Shown here one piece after another: positions 29,435 to 38,349 of a DNA stretch of 64,000 nucleotides; within the stretch, counting starts at the first letter, position 1; each line of letters starts with the position of its first letter. The notes under the pieces are model-generated. The model was not told the origin of the DNA, made no database searches, and saw only the letters and a list, made by a program, of their open reading frames with translations. Made by a program: the position numbers and the translations under genes. The stretch lies in NCBI RefSeq assembly GCF_000616095.1, contig NZ_BAMS01000001.1, positions 1,364,001 to 1,428,000 of the forward strand, read 5' to 3'. Source of the DNA: Sneathiella glossodoripedis JCM 23214 (lineage in GTDB: Bacteria; Pseudomonadota; Alphaproteobacteria; Sneathiellales; Sneathiellaceae).

Positions 29435-30408
29435 GCCTTTCCCTTTCCCAGAAAAAAGGTCTAAGCCTTCCAAAGCCAAGAGATCTCGCACGGTATATAT
29501 TTAGTTTGCCGTTTGCCTATGTGGGAACAGTGCTCCTGCTTCTTTTTGCATATTACACCCGGCCGGCTTTGCTCTCTCCTTTGCTACTTCTTCTGATCAT
29601 TCGACAGGCAGCGCCTCTCGGTATTGTCGTGTTGGGACAGTCCCTTTGTATGCGTGTCTTGTCGCTTGACCTTTCTATTGGAGGAGTGATCGTTGCCGTT
29701 AGCTATATTCTGACAAGTGGTGTCCTGCCCTTCTCGGAACCTGTTCTAGTACTTATTTGCGTTGGCTTTGGATTGATGATTGGATCGATCAATGCACTTT
29801 TGATAACGCGGCTCAGGGCATCTTCAGTGATTGTGACCCTCGCGATGGCGATGATTTTATCCGGTATTGTGATTTCGCTTAGCCAATATCATGCGCCAAG
29901 TGATGCGCCAGAGATCCTTCGATATATCGGGCAAAAACGTATTGGGGTCTTCCCCATTGCGCTTTTCGTTTGGCTGGCAGTACTCATTCCATCAGTAATT
30001 TTCCTCCGGATCTCGGTGTTTGGTCGATATGTCGACGCTATTGGGGCTAATCCAAACGCAGCGTGGACTTCTGGCATTCCCTATATCTGGGTTGTTACGA
30101 TCGTTCATATCATGTCTAGCCTGTTTGCAGTGTTTAGCGGTCTTCTGTTGGTTGGGTTTGTCGGGGTTGGCAGTATTGATATTGGACAGGATCTGGCCTT
30201 GAACTCTTTGGCAGCAGTCATTTTGGGGGGAGTGACTTTTGGTTCTGGTAAAGGTGGTGTGATTGGGCCTACAGTTGCTGCTTTTATGCTAACATTCAGT
30301 TTTAATTTGTTGACGAGTCTTGGGCTGGGGGAACCTGGAAAGCTGATGATACAAGGAGGTATCATTGCAGTTGCTGCAATTGTGTACGCCACACGTCAGG
30401 CGAAATAA
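29431..30408 (+). CDS. Sugar ABC transporter permease 2 (RbsC type)
   Basis: 325 residues, ATG overlapping the previous stop by 4 bp. Hydrophobic, with the CUT2 motifs GIVVLGQSLCMRVLSLDLSIGG and LNSLAAVILGGVTFGSGKGGVIGPTVAAF. Last transporter gene of the coupled set. Translational coupling of ATPase and permeases suggests fixed stoichiometry. Confidence 0.9.
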   Translation: MSLSLSQKKGLSLPKPRDLARYIFSLPFAYVGTVLLLLFAYYTRPALLSPLLLLLIIRQAAPLGIVVLGQSLCMRVLSLDLSIGGVIVAVSYILTSGVLPFSEPVLVLICVGFGLMIGSINALLITRLRASSVIVTLAMAMILSGIVISLSQYHAPSDAPEILRYIGQKRIGVFPIALFVWLAVLIPSVIFLRISVFGRYVDAIGANPNAAWTSGIPYIWVVTIVHIMSSLFAVFSGLLLVGFVGVGSIDIGQDLALNSLAAVILGGVTFGSGKGGVIGPTVAAFMLTFSFNLLTSLGLGEPGKLMIQGGIIAVAAIVYATRQAK

Positions 30409-30448
30409 GGGTATGAAAGTTTTTAACTTGATTTGAGAAGGTGACTTA

Positions 30449-31204
30449 ATGACAAAAATAATGCCGGGCGCAGAACCGTTTCGATTTGAGGGTAAGGATT
30501 GCAATATTCTGGTTATCCACGGTTTTACAGGTTCCACTCAAAGCATGCGGTACTTGGGTGAGGAGTTGAACAATCAGTTTGGCTTTGGAACTCTTGGGCC
30601 GTGCCTTGCAGGGCACGGTACATCACCGGACGACATGGAAACAACAGGGTATTTGGACTGGCTATCTTCGGCTGAAACGGCCTTGCAGGAATTGGCCTCA
30701 TTAGGAAAGCCAGTTTTCGTAACCGGTCTTTCGATGGGCGGCATGTTAACTCTCCACCTTGCGCAGAAATATCCAGATATTATTAGTGGTATCGCACCTA
30801 TCAATGCTGTCGCTGGAGAGCATGATGGGTCGCTGGCAGAATTGATTGTTGACGTTGATGCTCCTTCTCGAATTCCTGGAATAGGATCAGACATTAAGGC
30901 TCCGGATGTGACTGAATTGGCTTATCCAGAAGTGCCCGTCAAATGCCTGCGGGATGTGTATCTGGCGCAGGCTGCGATCGGTGACCTGCTTCATAAAATT
31001 ACGTGTCCTGTGTTAGTAATTCAGTCGAGGGATGACCATGTAGTTCATCCAACTAATGCACAACGTATCGTTCGCAAGGTGTCGTCATCTGATGTGCGAT
31101 TGCTGTGGCTCGACAATTCTTACCATGTGGCAACCCTGGATAATGATAAAGATCTAATTGTCGAAAGCATCGGGAAATTTTTCTCTGAGCAGCTTGCGAC
31201 ATAA
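30449..31204 (+). CDS. Alpha/beta hydrolase, carboxylesterase/monoacylglycerol lipase-like
   Basis: 251 residues, no signal peptide, so cytoplasmic. Oxyanion-side motif VIHGFTGS near 25-32, nucleophile elbow GLSMGG near residue 93-98, acid in SRDDHVV, and His in SYHVATLD. This resembles the Est30/YvaK carboxylesterases. It follows the importer by 40 bp on the same strand, so it may hydrolyse an ester or lactone taken up by that importer. Substrate is unknown. Confidence 0.8.
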   Translation: MTKIMPGAEPFRFEGKDCNILVIHGFTGSTQSMRYLGEELNNQFGFGTLGPCLAGHGTSPDDMETTGYLDWLSSAETALQELASLGKPVFVTGLSMGGMLTLHLAQKYPDIISGIAPINAVAGEHDGSLAELIVDVDAPSRIPGIGSDIKAPDVTELAYPEVPVKCLRDVYLAQAAIGDLLHKITCPVLVIQSRDDHVVHPTNAQRIVRKVSSSDVRLLWLDNSYHVATLDNDKDLIVESIGKFFSEQLAT

Positions 31205-31338
31205 AAGATCCCGGCTCATAGTTGAAGTGCGAAGGGAGTAAATGGGATATGTGCCAATTATACATGCGCCTTGAGTTTACCGGTTAACAGAACGCCCCAA
31301 CCTTTACGCTCTTTGATCCCACCGTCACGAAAAGAAAA

Positions 31339-31497
31339 TCAAATACCGAAGAGTTCGATGACCTCGTTCTCTTCGTTATCATTAAAGCGGTTCTTAAGGT
31401 ACTTTAAGTAAAGAAATTTTTCTGGAGCTGGAGTGAAACTTTGCTGTTCCGCCACGCAGCTAATAAGATCCAGTAATCCGCGTGTCGGGGGTTCAAG
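31339..31497 (-). pseudogene. Possible remnant reading frame at island right end
   Basis: An open frame without a start codon, running through the repeat at 31474-31498 and ending at a stop at 31341-31339. The part beyond the repeat (LLDLISCVAEQQSF, EKFLYLKYLKNRFN, ENEVIELFGI) has protein-like composition but I recognise no family. It could be the tail of a gene cut by integration or chance. The rest of 31205-31543 shows nothing I can name. Confidence 0.2.
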
Positions 31498-31498
31498 T
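31474..31498 (+). repeat. 25-bp copy of tRNA-Met segment, possible attachment site copy 2
   Basis: Exact copy of tRNA-Met bases 25478-25502. Flanking bases only loosely resemble the tRNA: a GCAGC a few bases upstream, and CTC-like bases then ACCCA downstream. It cannot fold as a tRNA. It is either the far end of an integration or a decayed tRNA copy. Confidence 0.65.
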
Positions 31499-31543
31499 TA
31501 GCTCTTCACCCAGTATAAAAACTCCTTGAGTGCTGACCTGCAT

Positions 31544-31996
31544 TTAACTCATTTCCACATTTCTTTTGATATTTGCCAGGGCGATTTTTGCTTCTTCGTC
31601 CATGGCAGCGATCATTTTATCTGTGGCGGCTTTGGGGCGGGATGGGTTGATAACGGTGCGCGTAAATCGGGTTTGTCCGTCTGTGTCTGTCACGTCATAG
31701 CGGACAATGATGGTTCCCAGAAAATCTGTATAGGTCTCCCCAATCCAGTATTTGCCGGGCTCGCAATCCGTGACTGACCAGTTCAGGATCGCCTCTCCGG
31801 TTTTTGTGTGCCATTTTTCAACAAAGTGATCCCCTTTGCGCAGGGGGCGATCTTCGCTGTCAATATGGTGGGAGGCCGCCAACCATTCTGGCCATGAGTT
31901 GGGGTTGCACACATAGTCCAGTACCGCTGATGGTGTTGCGTTAATCAGAATGTCATGGCTACGCTCAAAGTGGATGGGGGTGTTTGTATCGTTCAT
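31544..31996 (-). CDS. SRPBCC family protein (polyketide cyclase/START-like)
   Basis: 150 residues. The layout fits a helix-grip ligand-binding domain: FERSHDILINATPSAVLDYVCNPNSWPEWLAASHHID at the start (key parts SAVLDYVCNP and WPEWL), then strands with DHFVEKWHTKTGEA and a long C-terminal helix with TDKMIAAMDEEAKIALANIK. These small proteins bind hydrophobic ligands or act on polyketide-like compounds. It diverges from the DUF2235 gene. Exact role is unknown. Confidence 0.75.
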   Translation of the reverse strand: MNDTNTPIHFERSHDILINATPSAVLDYVCNPNSWPEWLAASHHIDSEDRPLRKGDHFVEKWHTKTGEAILNWSVTDCEPGKYWIGETYTDFLGTIIVRYDVTDTDGQTRFTRTVINPSRPKAATDKMIAAMDEEAKIALANIKRNVEMS

Positions 31997-32328
31997 GGGT
32001 TGTCTCCGATCCTCCGGCAGGTTGTTCGTTATTGTTTGGGCCGGAAAAGATCGCTTTATTATTAGGAAAATCTGTCATACCGGTCAAGCAGCGGAGTCGG
32101 CTGGGCTTTGTTTTTCCATATGCTGAAAATATTCGAAGGTAAGGCGGTGCACCTGCCGTCCTTGCAGCTAAAAAGAGAATTTATTTGTCAATGAATGCTA
32201 TATATTGTATTTTTATAATATTGATTTTGTCGTGGAACTTGTGCGCTCACATACTTCCTTCGATGCGCCGGAAAGGGGGTTGTCGGGTATCCCATAATAT
32301 GACTTCCGGGCGTGCAGGAGGAGGCGAC

Positions 32329-33354
32329 ATGAAACGCATCGTAATTTTTTCAGATGGAACGTGGAATTCACCAGAGCAGGGGGGCTCCACAAATGTTCTA
32401 ATGCTGGCAAGAGGGGTAAAGCCCATTGCCGGTGATGGCCATGAGCAGGTCGCATTTTATGACTGGGGCGTGGGCACTGACCGTAAAAAACTGATGGGCG
32501 GTGTTACGGGCGAAGGCATCGACAAGAATATACAGGATTGCTATCGCTTTTTGGTGCATAATTACAATCCCGGTGACAGGTTGTTCCTGTTTGGGTTTAG
32601 TCGCGGGGCTTATACGGTTCGCTCACTGACCGGTTTTATTCGCAACTGCGGTCTTCTCAAACGGCAGTTTTCCGAAAAAATACCCGAAGCCTATGCGCTC
32701 TATCGAAAGCGGACCAAAGACAGTCATCCTGATGAAGCGCGTGCAAAAAACTTCAGGCAGCAATATGCTGTGGCAGATAAAATTCCGGTAGAATTTGTAG
32801 GTGCCTGGGATACGGTTGGTGCACTTGGTGTGCCGGTTCCGTTCTGGGGCACACTGGGAAAGAAAGAGTTTCTGTTTCACGACACGTCCCCAAGTGGGAT
32901 CATCAAACATCTGCGGCATGCAATTTCCATTGATGAGGACCGTGAGGACTTTCAAGTGACACCCTTCAAGCTGAAAAGCGGCTCAACGGTGGATTTGAAA
33001 GAGGTCTGGTTTCCCGGTGTGCATTCCGATGTTGGTGGCAGTTATGACGTCCATGGGCTCAGCGATGCGGCCTGCAAGTGGATGATGGATGAGGCGCAGG
33101 GTTTCGGTTTGGAGTTTGAGCCCCATGTTCAGACCTGGCTGTCTCCTGATTTTGCCTCAAAAATGCATGAAGAGCGCAAAGGCATCTACCGGGTTCGTGA
33201 CAAGGTTGCCAGAAAGATCACCGGGGCCGTTCATCGCTCAGCCAAGGAAAGATGGGACGCTGATATCAGCGGGTATAAAAAACGCAGCGCTGCCTTGAAT
33301 GAACTGCTGGCAGCTCACGGCAATAATTGGGACGCCATTGAAATCGCCCATTAG
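32329..33354 (+). CDS. DUF2235 alpha/beta hydrolase (Tle1-like)
   Basis: 341 residues from ATG 32329, directly behind AGGAGGAGG; an in-frame TTG at 32185 lacks a ribosome site and adds an unlikely hydrophobic leader. Starts KRIVIFSDGTWNSPEQGGSTNV, the DUF2235 hallmark, with nucleophile Ser91 in FGFSRGAYTVRSL, Asp in GAWDTVGALGVP, and the His region FPGVHSDVGGSY. The family includes type VI secretion phospholipases. No VgrG, PAAR or immunity gene is adjacent, so an effector role is not supported. The gap 31997-32328 shows no gene. Confidence 0.85.
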   Translation: MKRIVIFSDGTWNSPEQGGSTNVLMLARGVKPIAGDGHEQVAFYDWGVGTDRKKLMGGVTGEGIDKNIQDCYRFLVHNYNPGDRLFLFGFSRGAYTVRSLTGFIRNCGLLKRQFSEKIPEAYALYRKRTKDSHPDEARAKNFRQQYAVADKIPVEFVGAWDTVGALGVPVPFWGTLGKKEFLFHDTSPSGIIKHLRHAISIDEDREDFQVTPFKLKSGSTVDLKEVWFPGVHSDVGGSYDVHGLSDAACKWMMDEAQGFGLEFEPHVQTWLSPDFASKMHEERKGIYRVRDKVARKITGAVHRSAKERWDADISGYKKRSAALNELLAAHGNNWDAIEIAH

Positions 33355-33410
33355 GGGCGGAAGAGTTTGAGCTTGTACTAAGTGGCTCTTAAACCATCGA
33401 TGCGTCCTGA

Positions 33411-34232
33411 TTACATCAGGGCATCACATTTTGTTCTGTCGAGGGAGGCTGTGGGTTGGGTGTATTTTTCAATTAGGGCTTCGAGGCAGTTTTTCGCGTG
33501 AAGACGGTTGATGGTTTCCTCAAGTTCTTTGGCAAAAGCAGTCTGGCGTTTATCCACTGCCAGGAACAGGGCGAGTTGGGTGCTAATGATGTCGGTTTTG
33601 AATACCGTGTCCGTAGCACCTTGCTTGAAGATCAGATAGTCCATCACAAGCTCACTCGCGACAAGCATGTCGCATCTGCCCAGGTTGAGCATTTGCAGCA
33701 TTGTACTTTCAGATTGCGAGTCAATTCGTTGAATGGATTGTGGTTCCCAGCGACCATTTAGTCCGCGATAAATATATCCACTATGGGTGCATAAGGAAAT
33801 ATTGCCAAGCTCAGATATGTCGCTTGCCTGTGTTTTATATCTGCTATAGATGCGATTGGTTTGATTGATTTGCAAAGGCACGAAGTGCAGGGTTTCACCG
33901 ACCTTAGTCCAGGCAGGATGGAGGATTGAAACATGTAACTGACCTTGAGTGAATAAACTGTCCACACGTTTTCTGGGTATCGCGACATATTTGACAAACT
34001 TGTAATTTGGCATTTGCGCAATGATGTCGGGGATGACACCTGTCAGTTGTCCTTCACTTCTGATGAATAGAGGAGGGAATTCCACTTCATGCGAATTAAT
34101 CAGTATTGGAAATTCTTCGCTTAATCCATAGGAGCTATTTGCTTGCGCAGAGGAAGGAGTGCAAATCGCAATTAGCAAAACCCAGATATAAAGCTGCAAA
34201 AAGCACTTAAATTTATTGCAGGTTGGCATCAT
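33411..34232 (-). CDS. Periplasmic solute-binding protein, SBP family 3-like
   Basis: 273 residues with a signal peptide (hydrophobic LYIWVLLIAICTPSSAQA, cleavage near AQA-NSS). Two-lobe type II fold: FPPLFIRSEGQLTGVIPDIIAQM, RVDSLFTQGQLHVSIL, ISLCTHSGYIYRGL, MLQMLNLGRCDMLVASELVMDYLI. Resembles extracellular solute-binding proteins of amino-acid transporters. No permease or ATPase is adjacent, so it is an orphan and may serve a distant transporter or a sensor. Two Cys (in SLCTH and GRCDM) may form a disulfide. Confidence 0.75.
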   Translation of the reverse strand: MMPTCNKFKCFLQLYIWVLLIAICTPSSAQANSSYGLSEEFPILINSHEVEFPPLFIRSEGQLTGVIPDIIAQMPNYKFVKYVAIPRKRVDSLFTQGQLHVSILHPAWTKVGETLHFVPLQINQTNRIYSRYKTQASDISELGNISLCTHSGYIYRGLNGRWEPQSIQRIDSQSESTMLQMLNLGRCDMLVASELVMDYLIFKQGATDTVFKTDIISTQLALFLAVDKRQTAFAKELEETINRLHAKNCLEALIEKYTQPTASLDRTKCDALM

Positions 34233-34426
34233 GAAGTGTTCGCAACTTTTGTTAGTTTAACTGGAATTAACGTAATCAGTTCACTATTAAAGCCAAGTTA
34301 GTGCTGTCAGCCCATATGTCAACTATAGCACTGTTTTAGCAGTCTTGTAATTTCATTCGTAATTTCTGAACGCATTGCTTATGATGTGCGCCGAACAACA
34401 GGTTCAATAATAAAAAGGAAGAACGA

Positions 34427-34807
34427 ATGTTTAGTCATATAATGCTTGGGGCAGATGACATTGAAAAATCAAAGAAATTCTACGATGCGATTTTGGGAGC
34501 GTTAGGCCACAAGCCAGGCGTCATTGACCCCAAAGGGCGCGTCTTTTATTTCACGAAAGAAGGTATCTTTTCGATCACTAAACCAATTAATGGTGAGCCT
34601 GCCAGTCATGGTAATGGAAGCACAATAGGCTTTGCGGCAGCGTCGCCAGCCGAGGCGGATGCCTGGCATGCAGCCGGTCTTGAGAATGGCGGCACAACCT
34701 GTGAGGATCCTCCAGGGGTGCGTGAAGGTGGTAACGGCGATCTGTATCTGGCGTATCTTCGCGATCCGTCCGGAAACAAAATCTGTGCACTTCACCGCAT
34801 GGGTTAA
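34427..34807 (+). CDS. VOC family protein (glyoxalase-like)
   Basis: 126 residues, single vicinal-oxygen-chelate domain. Starts FSHIMLGADDIEKSKKFYDAILGALG with a metal-ligand His at residue 4, and ends LAYLRDPSGNKICALHRM. AGGAAG precedes the ATG. Small members act on toxins, quinones or glutathione conjugates. Function here is not predictable. Confidence 0.85.
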   Translation: MFSHIMLGADDIEKSKKFYDAILGALGHKPGVIDPKGRVFYFTKEGIFSITKPINGEPASHGNGSTIGFAAASPAEADAWHAAGLENGGTTCEDPPGVREGGNGDLYLAYLRDPSGNKICALHRMG

Positions 34808-34983
34808 TTCTTAACAATCACCTCCGGCGAGGGGAGCCTTGTCGGAGGATGATCGTGTTTGAAGGCGAATTCGAAGCATTTCGAAGATAAAACGCGCTTT
34901 AACGAAAATTTCATTCCTTTATCGCGTTAACATCCCCTATGATGTCCTCACCAGATAACAAAAATATAATTTGGGAGGAAAAC

Positions 34984-36291
34984 ATGAAGAAGCTTTTAGC
35001 GGGAATAATTGTGGGTTCGCTTGTAAGTAGTGTGTCGATGGCTGCCGATAACAGAATAGACAATATACGCCCTGATGCACCTGAGCTAGCAAAGCCCGGT
35101 GATGTTACCATCGGTGTGCGGACACTCAAACTTGTGGATGAAGGTCGAATTGACGTTGTTAATGTCAAGGCCGGAGAACCACACCCCACTTACGACCGTC
35201 CTTTTGTGCTGGAAGTGTGGTACCCATCTGGCGAAGATCGACGCGGCGGCAGCTATGAGAATGTCTTCATTCGTGATGGGCATACGAAAGTAACCCTGCA
35301 TGGACAGGCGGTTAGAGATGCAAAGCCCGCACAGCTTGTAACACCAGCACCACTGGTAATTATCTCCCACGGCTATCCAGGTAATCGGTTCCTGATGAGC
35401 CACTTGGGTGAAAATCTTGCGTCCAAAGGTTATGTAGTCGTATCGATTGACCATAAAGACAGTACTTATGATGATAAGGCCATGTTCGGCAGCACACTTG
35501 CAAACAGGGCTCTGGATCAGAATTTTGTTCTGAACGCTATTGATCGTCTGAGCAAAACGGACGGACATTTTCTGAATGGTCTTGTTGATGCTTCCAACAC
35601 CGGACTGGTTGGATATTCCATGGGCGGTTATGGAGCTGTTATCACAGCCGGCGGCGGTGTTACCGAAGCCAGCACCAATTATAGCTGGGGCGCACCGGAT
35701 GGCACATTGAAGCCAATGCTTGCGGGCTCCGATACACATGAAGCGTTGATGGATGACCGTTTTAAAGCGGTTGTTGCGGTCGCACCGTGGGGAATGAATA
35801 CAGGTTTTTGGGATGCAAAAGGTCTGGCCGGAGTGCGCCTTCCCATGTTTTTTATCTCAGGCAGTGACGATGATGTGTCGGGTTATGAAAATGGAACAAA
35901 GGCCATTTTCGAAAAGACCGTCAATGTGGATCGCTATCTGCTGACTTATAAATATGCCAACCATAATGCCGCTGCGCCAATTCCAGCACCTGCAGAGGCT
36001 TGGAAGCCAAGTGAGCATCTGGACTTCGTGCCGTTTGCGCATTACGCCGATGCGGTTTGGGACAATGTGCGTATGAATAATATCATGCAACATTTCGTGA
36101 CAGCCTATTTTGGCAAGCATCTACAGAAAAATGCTGAAATGAATGCCTATCTGGATCTGGTGCCTGACTCAGCCGATGCTGTTTACGCTGTTGAAAAAGA
36201 TGGAACCCGGAAGCCCGAGCATAATTACTGGAAAGGATTTCAGAAAAACTCCGCTAAGGGGCTAAAGCTGGAATTCCTGGCAAAGCAGTAA
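34984..36291 (+). CDS. Exported alpha/beta hydrolase (dienelactone hydrolase/PAF-AH-like)
   Basis: 435 residues from ATG 34984 behind GGGAGG; an upstream ATG at 34939 lacks such a site. Signal peptide MKKLLAGIIVGSLVSSVSMA, cleaved before ADNR. Core elements: PLVIISHGYPGNR (oxyanion loop), YSMGGYGAV (nucleophile Ser), FFISGSDDDV (Asp) and KYANHNAAAP (His region). Similar to platelet-activating-factor acetylhydrolase-like esterases. Ester substrate unknown. It converges on the araC-family gene. Confidence 0.82.
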   Translation: MKKLLAGIIVGSLVSSVSMAADNRIDNIRPDAPELAKPGDVTIGVRTLKLVDEGRIDVVNVKAGEPHPTYDRPFVLEVWYPSGEDRRGGSYENVFIRDGHTKVTLHGQAVRDAKPAQLVTPAPLVIISHGYPGNRFLMSHLGENLASKGYVVVSIDHKDSTYDDKAMFGSTLANRALDQNFVLNAIDRLSKTDGHFLNGLVDASNTGLVGYSMGGYGAVITAGGGVTEASTNYSWGAPDGTLKPMLAGSDTHEALMDDRFKAVVAVAPWGMNTGFWDAKGLAGVRLPMFFISGSDDDVSGYENGTKAIFEKTVNVDRYLLTYKYANHNAAAPIPAPAEAWKPSEHLDFVPFAHYADAVWDNVRMNNIMQHFVTAYFGKHLQKNAEMNAYLDLVPDSADAVYAVEKDGTRKPEHNYWKGFQKNSAKGLKLEFLAKQ

Positions 36292-36306
36292 GAGGACCTA
36301 ATGTTT

Positions 36307-36338
36307 CCCGGCAGTTCATACCTTTTGGTACTGCCGGG
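36307..36338. terminator. Hairpin between convergent hydrolase and AraC genes
   Basis: CCCGGCAGT (36307-36315) pairs perfectly with ACTGCCGGG (36330-36338), with an inner ACC/GGT pair. It overlaps the last codons of the araC-family gene. There is no clean T run on either strand, so it may terminate both transcripts weakly. Confidence 0.45.
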
Positions 36339-37194
36339 GAGTGACGCCAGTGGCTTTTTTAAAGCTGGTTGTAAAGTGAGCCTGCGAAGAATAACCGCAG
36401 CTCAATGCAATGTCGGCAAGCGAGAGTTTGCCGGCTTTTATCATGTCTTTTGCCTTTTGAATTCGGAGCCTGCCGAGATACTGATGAGGGGGCAGCGCGA
36501 AGCTTTCCTTGAACATTCGGGCAAAATGAAAGCTGCTATATCCGGCGATATTTGCAAGCTCTTCAATGGTGATACCTTCTGCAAAGTGCGTGTTCATATA
36601 GTCCTCTACACGCTTGCAAATATAAGGTGGTAAACCGCCTTTGACCGCGGGCAGGTTGTGAGGAGATTGACTGTATTTTTGCAGAACATGGATCAAAAAC
36701 AGATCCGCCGCACTGGACAGTGCGAGTTTGTTGGACTTCCTTGACCAATCGAGCGGTAATATAATGGATTTGAGTAGATTTTCTGCGTAAGGATCGGCTT
36801 CAAAGGTCAGATCTTTGAGCTCAATCTGGCGGGGGTCCCGATCCAATACTTCAAGCGCCATCAACTTCAGTTTAGATGAGCTGAAATACAGGTGAAACAT
36901 TTCAAGATGTTTTGGAATTTTCCAGCGAGAGCGATGATCTTCGGGTAGCAGACATATTTTGCCCGGTGCGCCACCGAGACGGACGCCAGATTGGCTAACA
37001 CGCTGAACAGCTTCACCACCGTTTAGATAAATACTGAAGGTGTGATGGCCTGGCTGGTCATATTCGGCTTCACCATATTCGTTATACCATTGTGCCATGA
37101 CAACGCCCTCTGCAATCGTCGAAGATCGCAGGCTATGGGCGCCTGTATTATTCAGGACATCAAATACATGGGCTTGTGAAGCGGAATAACTCAT
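36316..37194 (-). CDS. AraC family transcriptional regulator
   Basis: 292 residues. N-terminal cupin-like ligand domain (about 30-130), C-terminal double helix-turn-helix: RVEDYMNTHFAEGITIEELANIAGYSSFHFARMFKESF (key parts IEELANIAGYSSFHFARMFK), then LSLADIALSCGYSSQAHFTTSFKKATGVTPRQYQ. Both recognition helices are intact. The divergent neighbour is an EamA exporter, the convergent one an exported esterase. Either could be the target; the ligand is unknown. Confidence 0.9.
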   Translation of the reverse strand: MSYSASQAHVFDVLNNTGAHSLRSSTIAEGVVMAQWYNEYGEAEYDQPGHHTFSIYLNGGEAVQRVSQSGVRLGGAPGKICLLPEDHRSRWKIPKHLEMFHLYFSSSKLKLMALEVLDRDPRQIELKDLTFEADPYAENLLKSIILPLDWSRKSNKLALSSAADLFLIHVLQKYSQSPHNLPAVKGGLPPYICKRVEDYMNTHFAEGITIEELANIAGYSSFHFARMFKESFALPPHQYLGRLRIQKAKDMIKAGKLSLADIALSCGYSSQAHFTTSFKKATGVTPRQYQKV

Positions 37195-37366
37195 CTGATA
37201 TTACGTATAATGTTGTTACCGATCGAAAATACTGCGGGAGATAGTCAGGTGCAATTCGATTGTAGGCGGCGGTTGTCACAATATAGCAAGAATTTATAAA
37301 AGACGCAGCCTCCTGAAAGAAATGTTCATGGCTTCGGGCTAGAAAACATTTTTAAGGAGAAGCCGC

Positions 37367-38275
37367 ATGTCGCTCTTTTTGTATATTTTGACAGTTCTGA
37401 TCTGGGGGACAACCTGGTATGCCATTTCGCTTCAGCTAGGGAGCGTGCCTGTTGAACAATCCATTGCTTATCGCTTCTTTCTGGCATCGGTTACATTATT
37501 TTTGGTCTTAATTATTCTTCGCAAGGATCTGAGGCTTTCTAGGAAAGTTCATGCAAGACTAGCAGGGCAGGGCATATGTCTGTTTTCGCTCAATTTTATC
37601 TTTTTCTATTACGCGACCAACTACATTCCCAGTGGTTTGGTGTCTGTAGTGTTTTCTTTGGCGACGATTTTGAATGTCATAAATAATCGTCTGTTTTTTT
37701 CAGAGGCGATTTCACTCAAAGCTATTTTGGGTGGAATGTTGGGGCTTTTTGGGCTTGCCCTTCTTATTGTACCGACGCTGGAGGGCGATCAGGATATTCA
37801 GAAAATACTGTTCGGCCTGATACTCGCTTTTTGCGGTACATACTGCTTTTCACTTGGGAATATGATCGGAAAGTGGAATGCAGGGAACAAGACGGATGTT
37901 GCGACGGGAAATGCATACGCCATGCTGTATGGCACACTGATACTGATCTCTTTTTCTTTGTTCATGCAACGACCATTCAGCATTGAAATGACGCCCACAT
38001 ATTTGGGCGCTTTGGTCTATCTGGCAATTCCGGGATCTGTTATTGGTTTTACCGCTTATTTGTCTCTGGTGGGGCGTATAGGGCCTGAAAAAGCGGCCTA
38101 TTCTACAGTTTTGTTTCCCGTCATTGCACTGCTGCTTTCAGCTCTTTTTGAAGGATATGACTGGAATATTGCAGCCAGTACAGGCCTTGTGATCGTGTTG
38201 ATTGGCAACGTGATTGTTTTCACGCCATTGCACCGGATCAAAACGGTCTTTTTGCAAAAACACCAGCCTTCTTAA
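37367..38275 (+). CDS. DMT family transporter (EamA)
   Basis: 302 residues, about ten membrane helices in two EamA repeats: IWGTTWYAISLQLGSVP in the first, and GKWNAGNKTDVATGNAYAMLYG near 170. LIVPTLEG and GPEKAAYSTVLFPVIALLLSALFEGY match the family. Likely exports a small metabolite. AAGGAGAAG precedes the ATG. Diverges from the AraC gene. Confidence 0.88.
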   Translation: MSLFLYILTVLIWGTTWYAISLQLGSVPVEQSIAYRFFLASVTLFLVLIILRKDLRLSRKVHARLAGQGICLFSLNFIFFYYATNYIPSGLVSVVFSLATILNVINNRLFFSEAISLKAILGGMLGLFGLALLIVPTLEGDQDIQKILFGLILAFCGTYCFSLGNMIGKWNAGNKTDVATGNAYAMLYGTLILISFSLFMQRPFSIEMTPTYLGALVYLAIPGSVIGFTAYLSLVGRIGPEKAAYSTVLFPVIALLLSALFEGYDWNIAASTGLVIVLIGNVIVFTPLHRIKTVFLQKHQPS

Positions 38276-38300
38276 TCGTCTATCGAGTTCTTAAACGAAA

Positions 38301-38327
38301 AAGACCCGACCAATCTGGCCGGGTCTT
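38301..38327. terminator. Bidirectional terminator between EamA and chemoreceptor genes
   Basis: AAGACCCG pairs with CGGGTCTT, with an inner CC/GG pair, between two converging genes. A-rich before and A/T-rich after; it serves both directions plausibly. Confidence 0.75.
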
Positions 38328-38349
38328 AAAACTGAGTTGTTAAGTCAAC

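Larger units (their letters stand above)
25478..31498. mobile_element. Candidate tRNA-associated island carrying an ABC importer and esterase
   Basis: 6.0-kb segment bounded by the 25-bp tRNA-derived direct repeat. It carries a five-gene same-strand unit: binding protein, ATPase, two permeases, esterase. I see no integrase, excisionase, transposase or toxin. If it was mobile, the recombinase is gone or acts in trans. At the right end the sequence after the repeat is not a clean tRNA 3' end, so the copy may instead be a decayed tRNA remnant. Confidence 0.4.

Noticed and set aside
31474-31498. Second functional tRNA-Met
   Set aside because: Only 25 bases match; acceptor, D and most anticodon-stem parts are absent.
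32185-32328. N-terminal extension of the DUF2235 protein
   Set aside because: No ribosome site; the AGGAGGAGG before 32329 and family alignment favour the shorter start.
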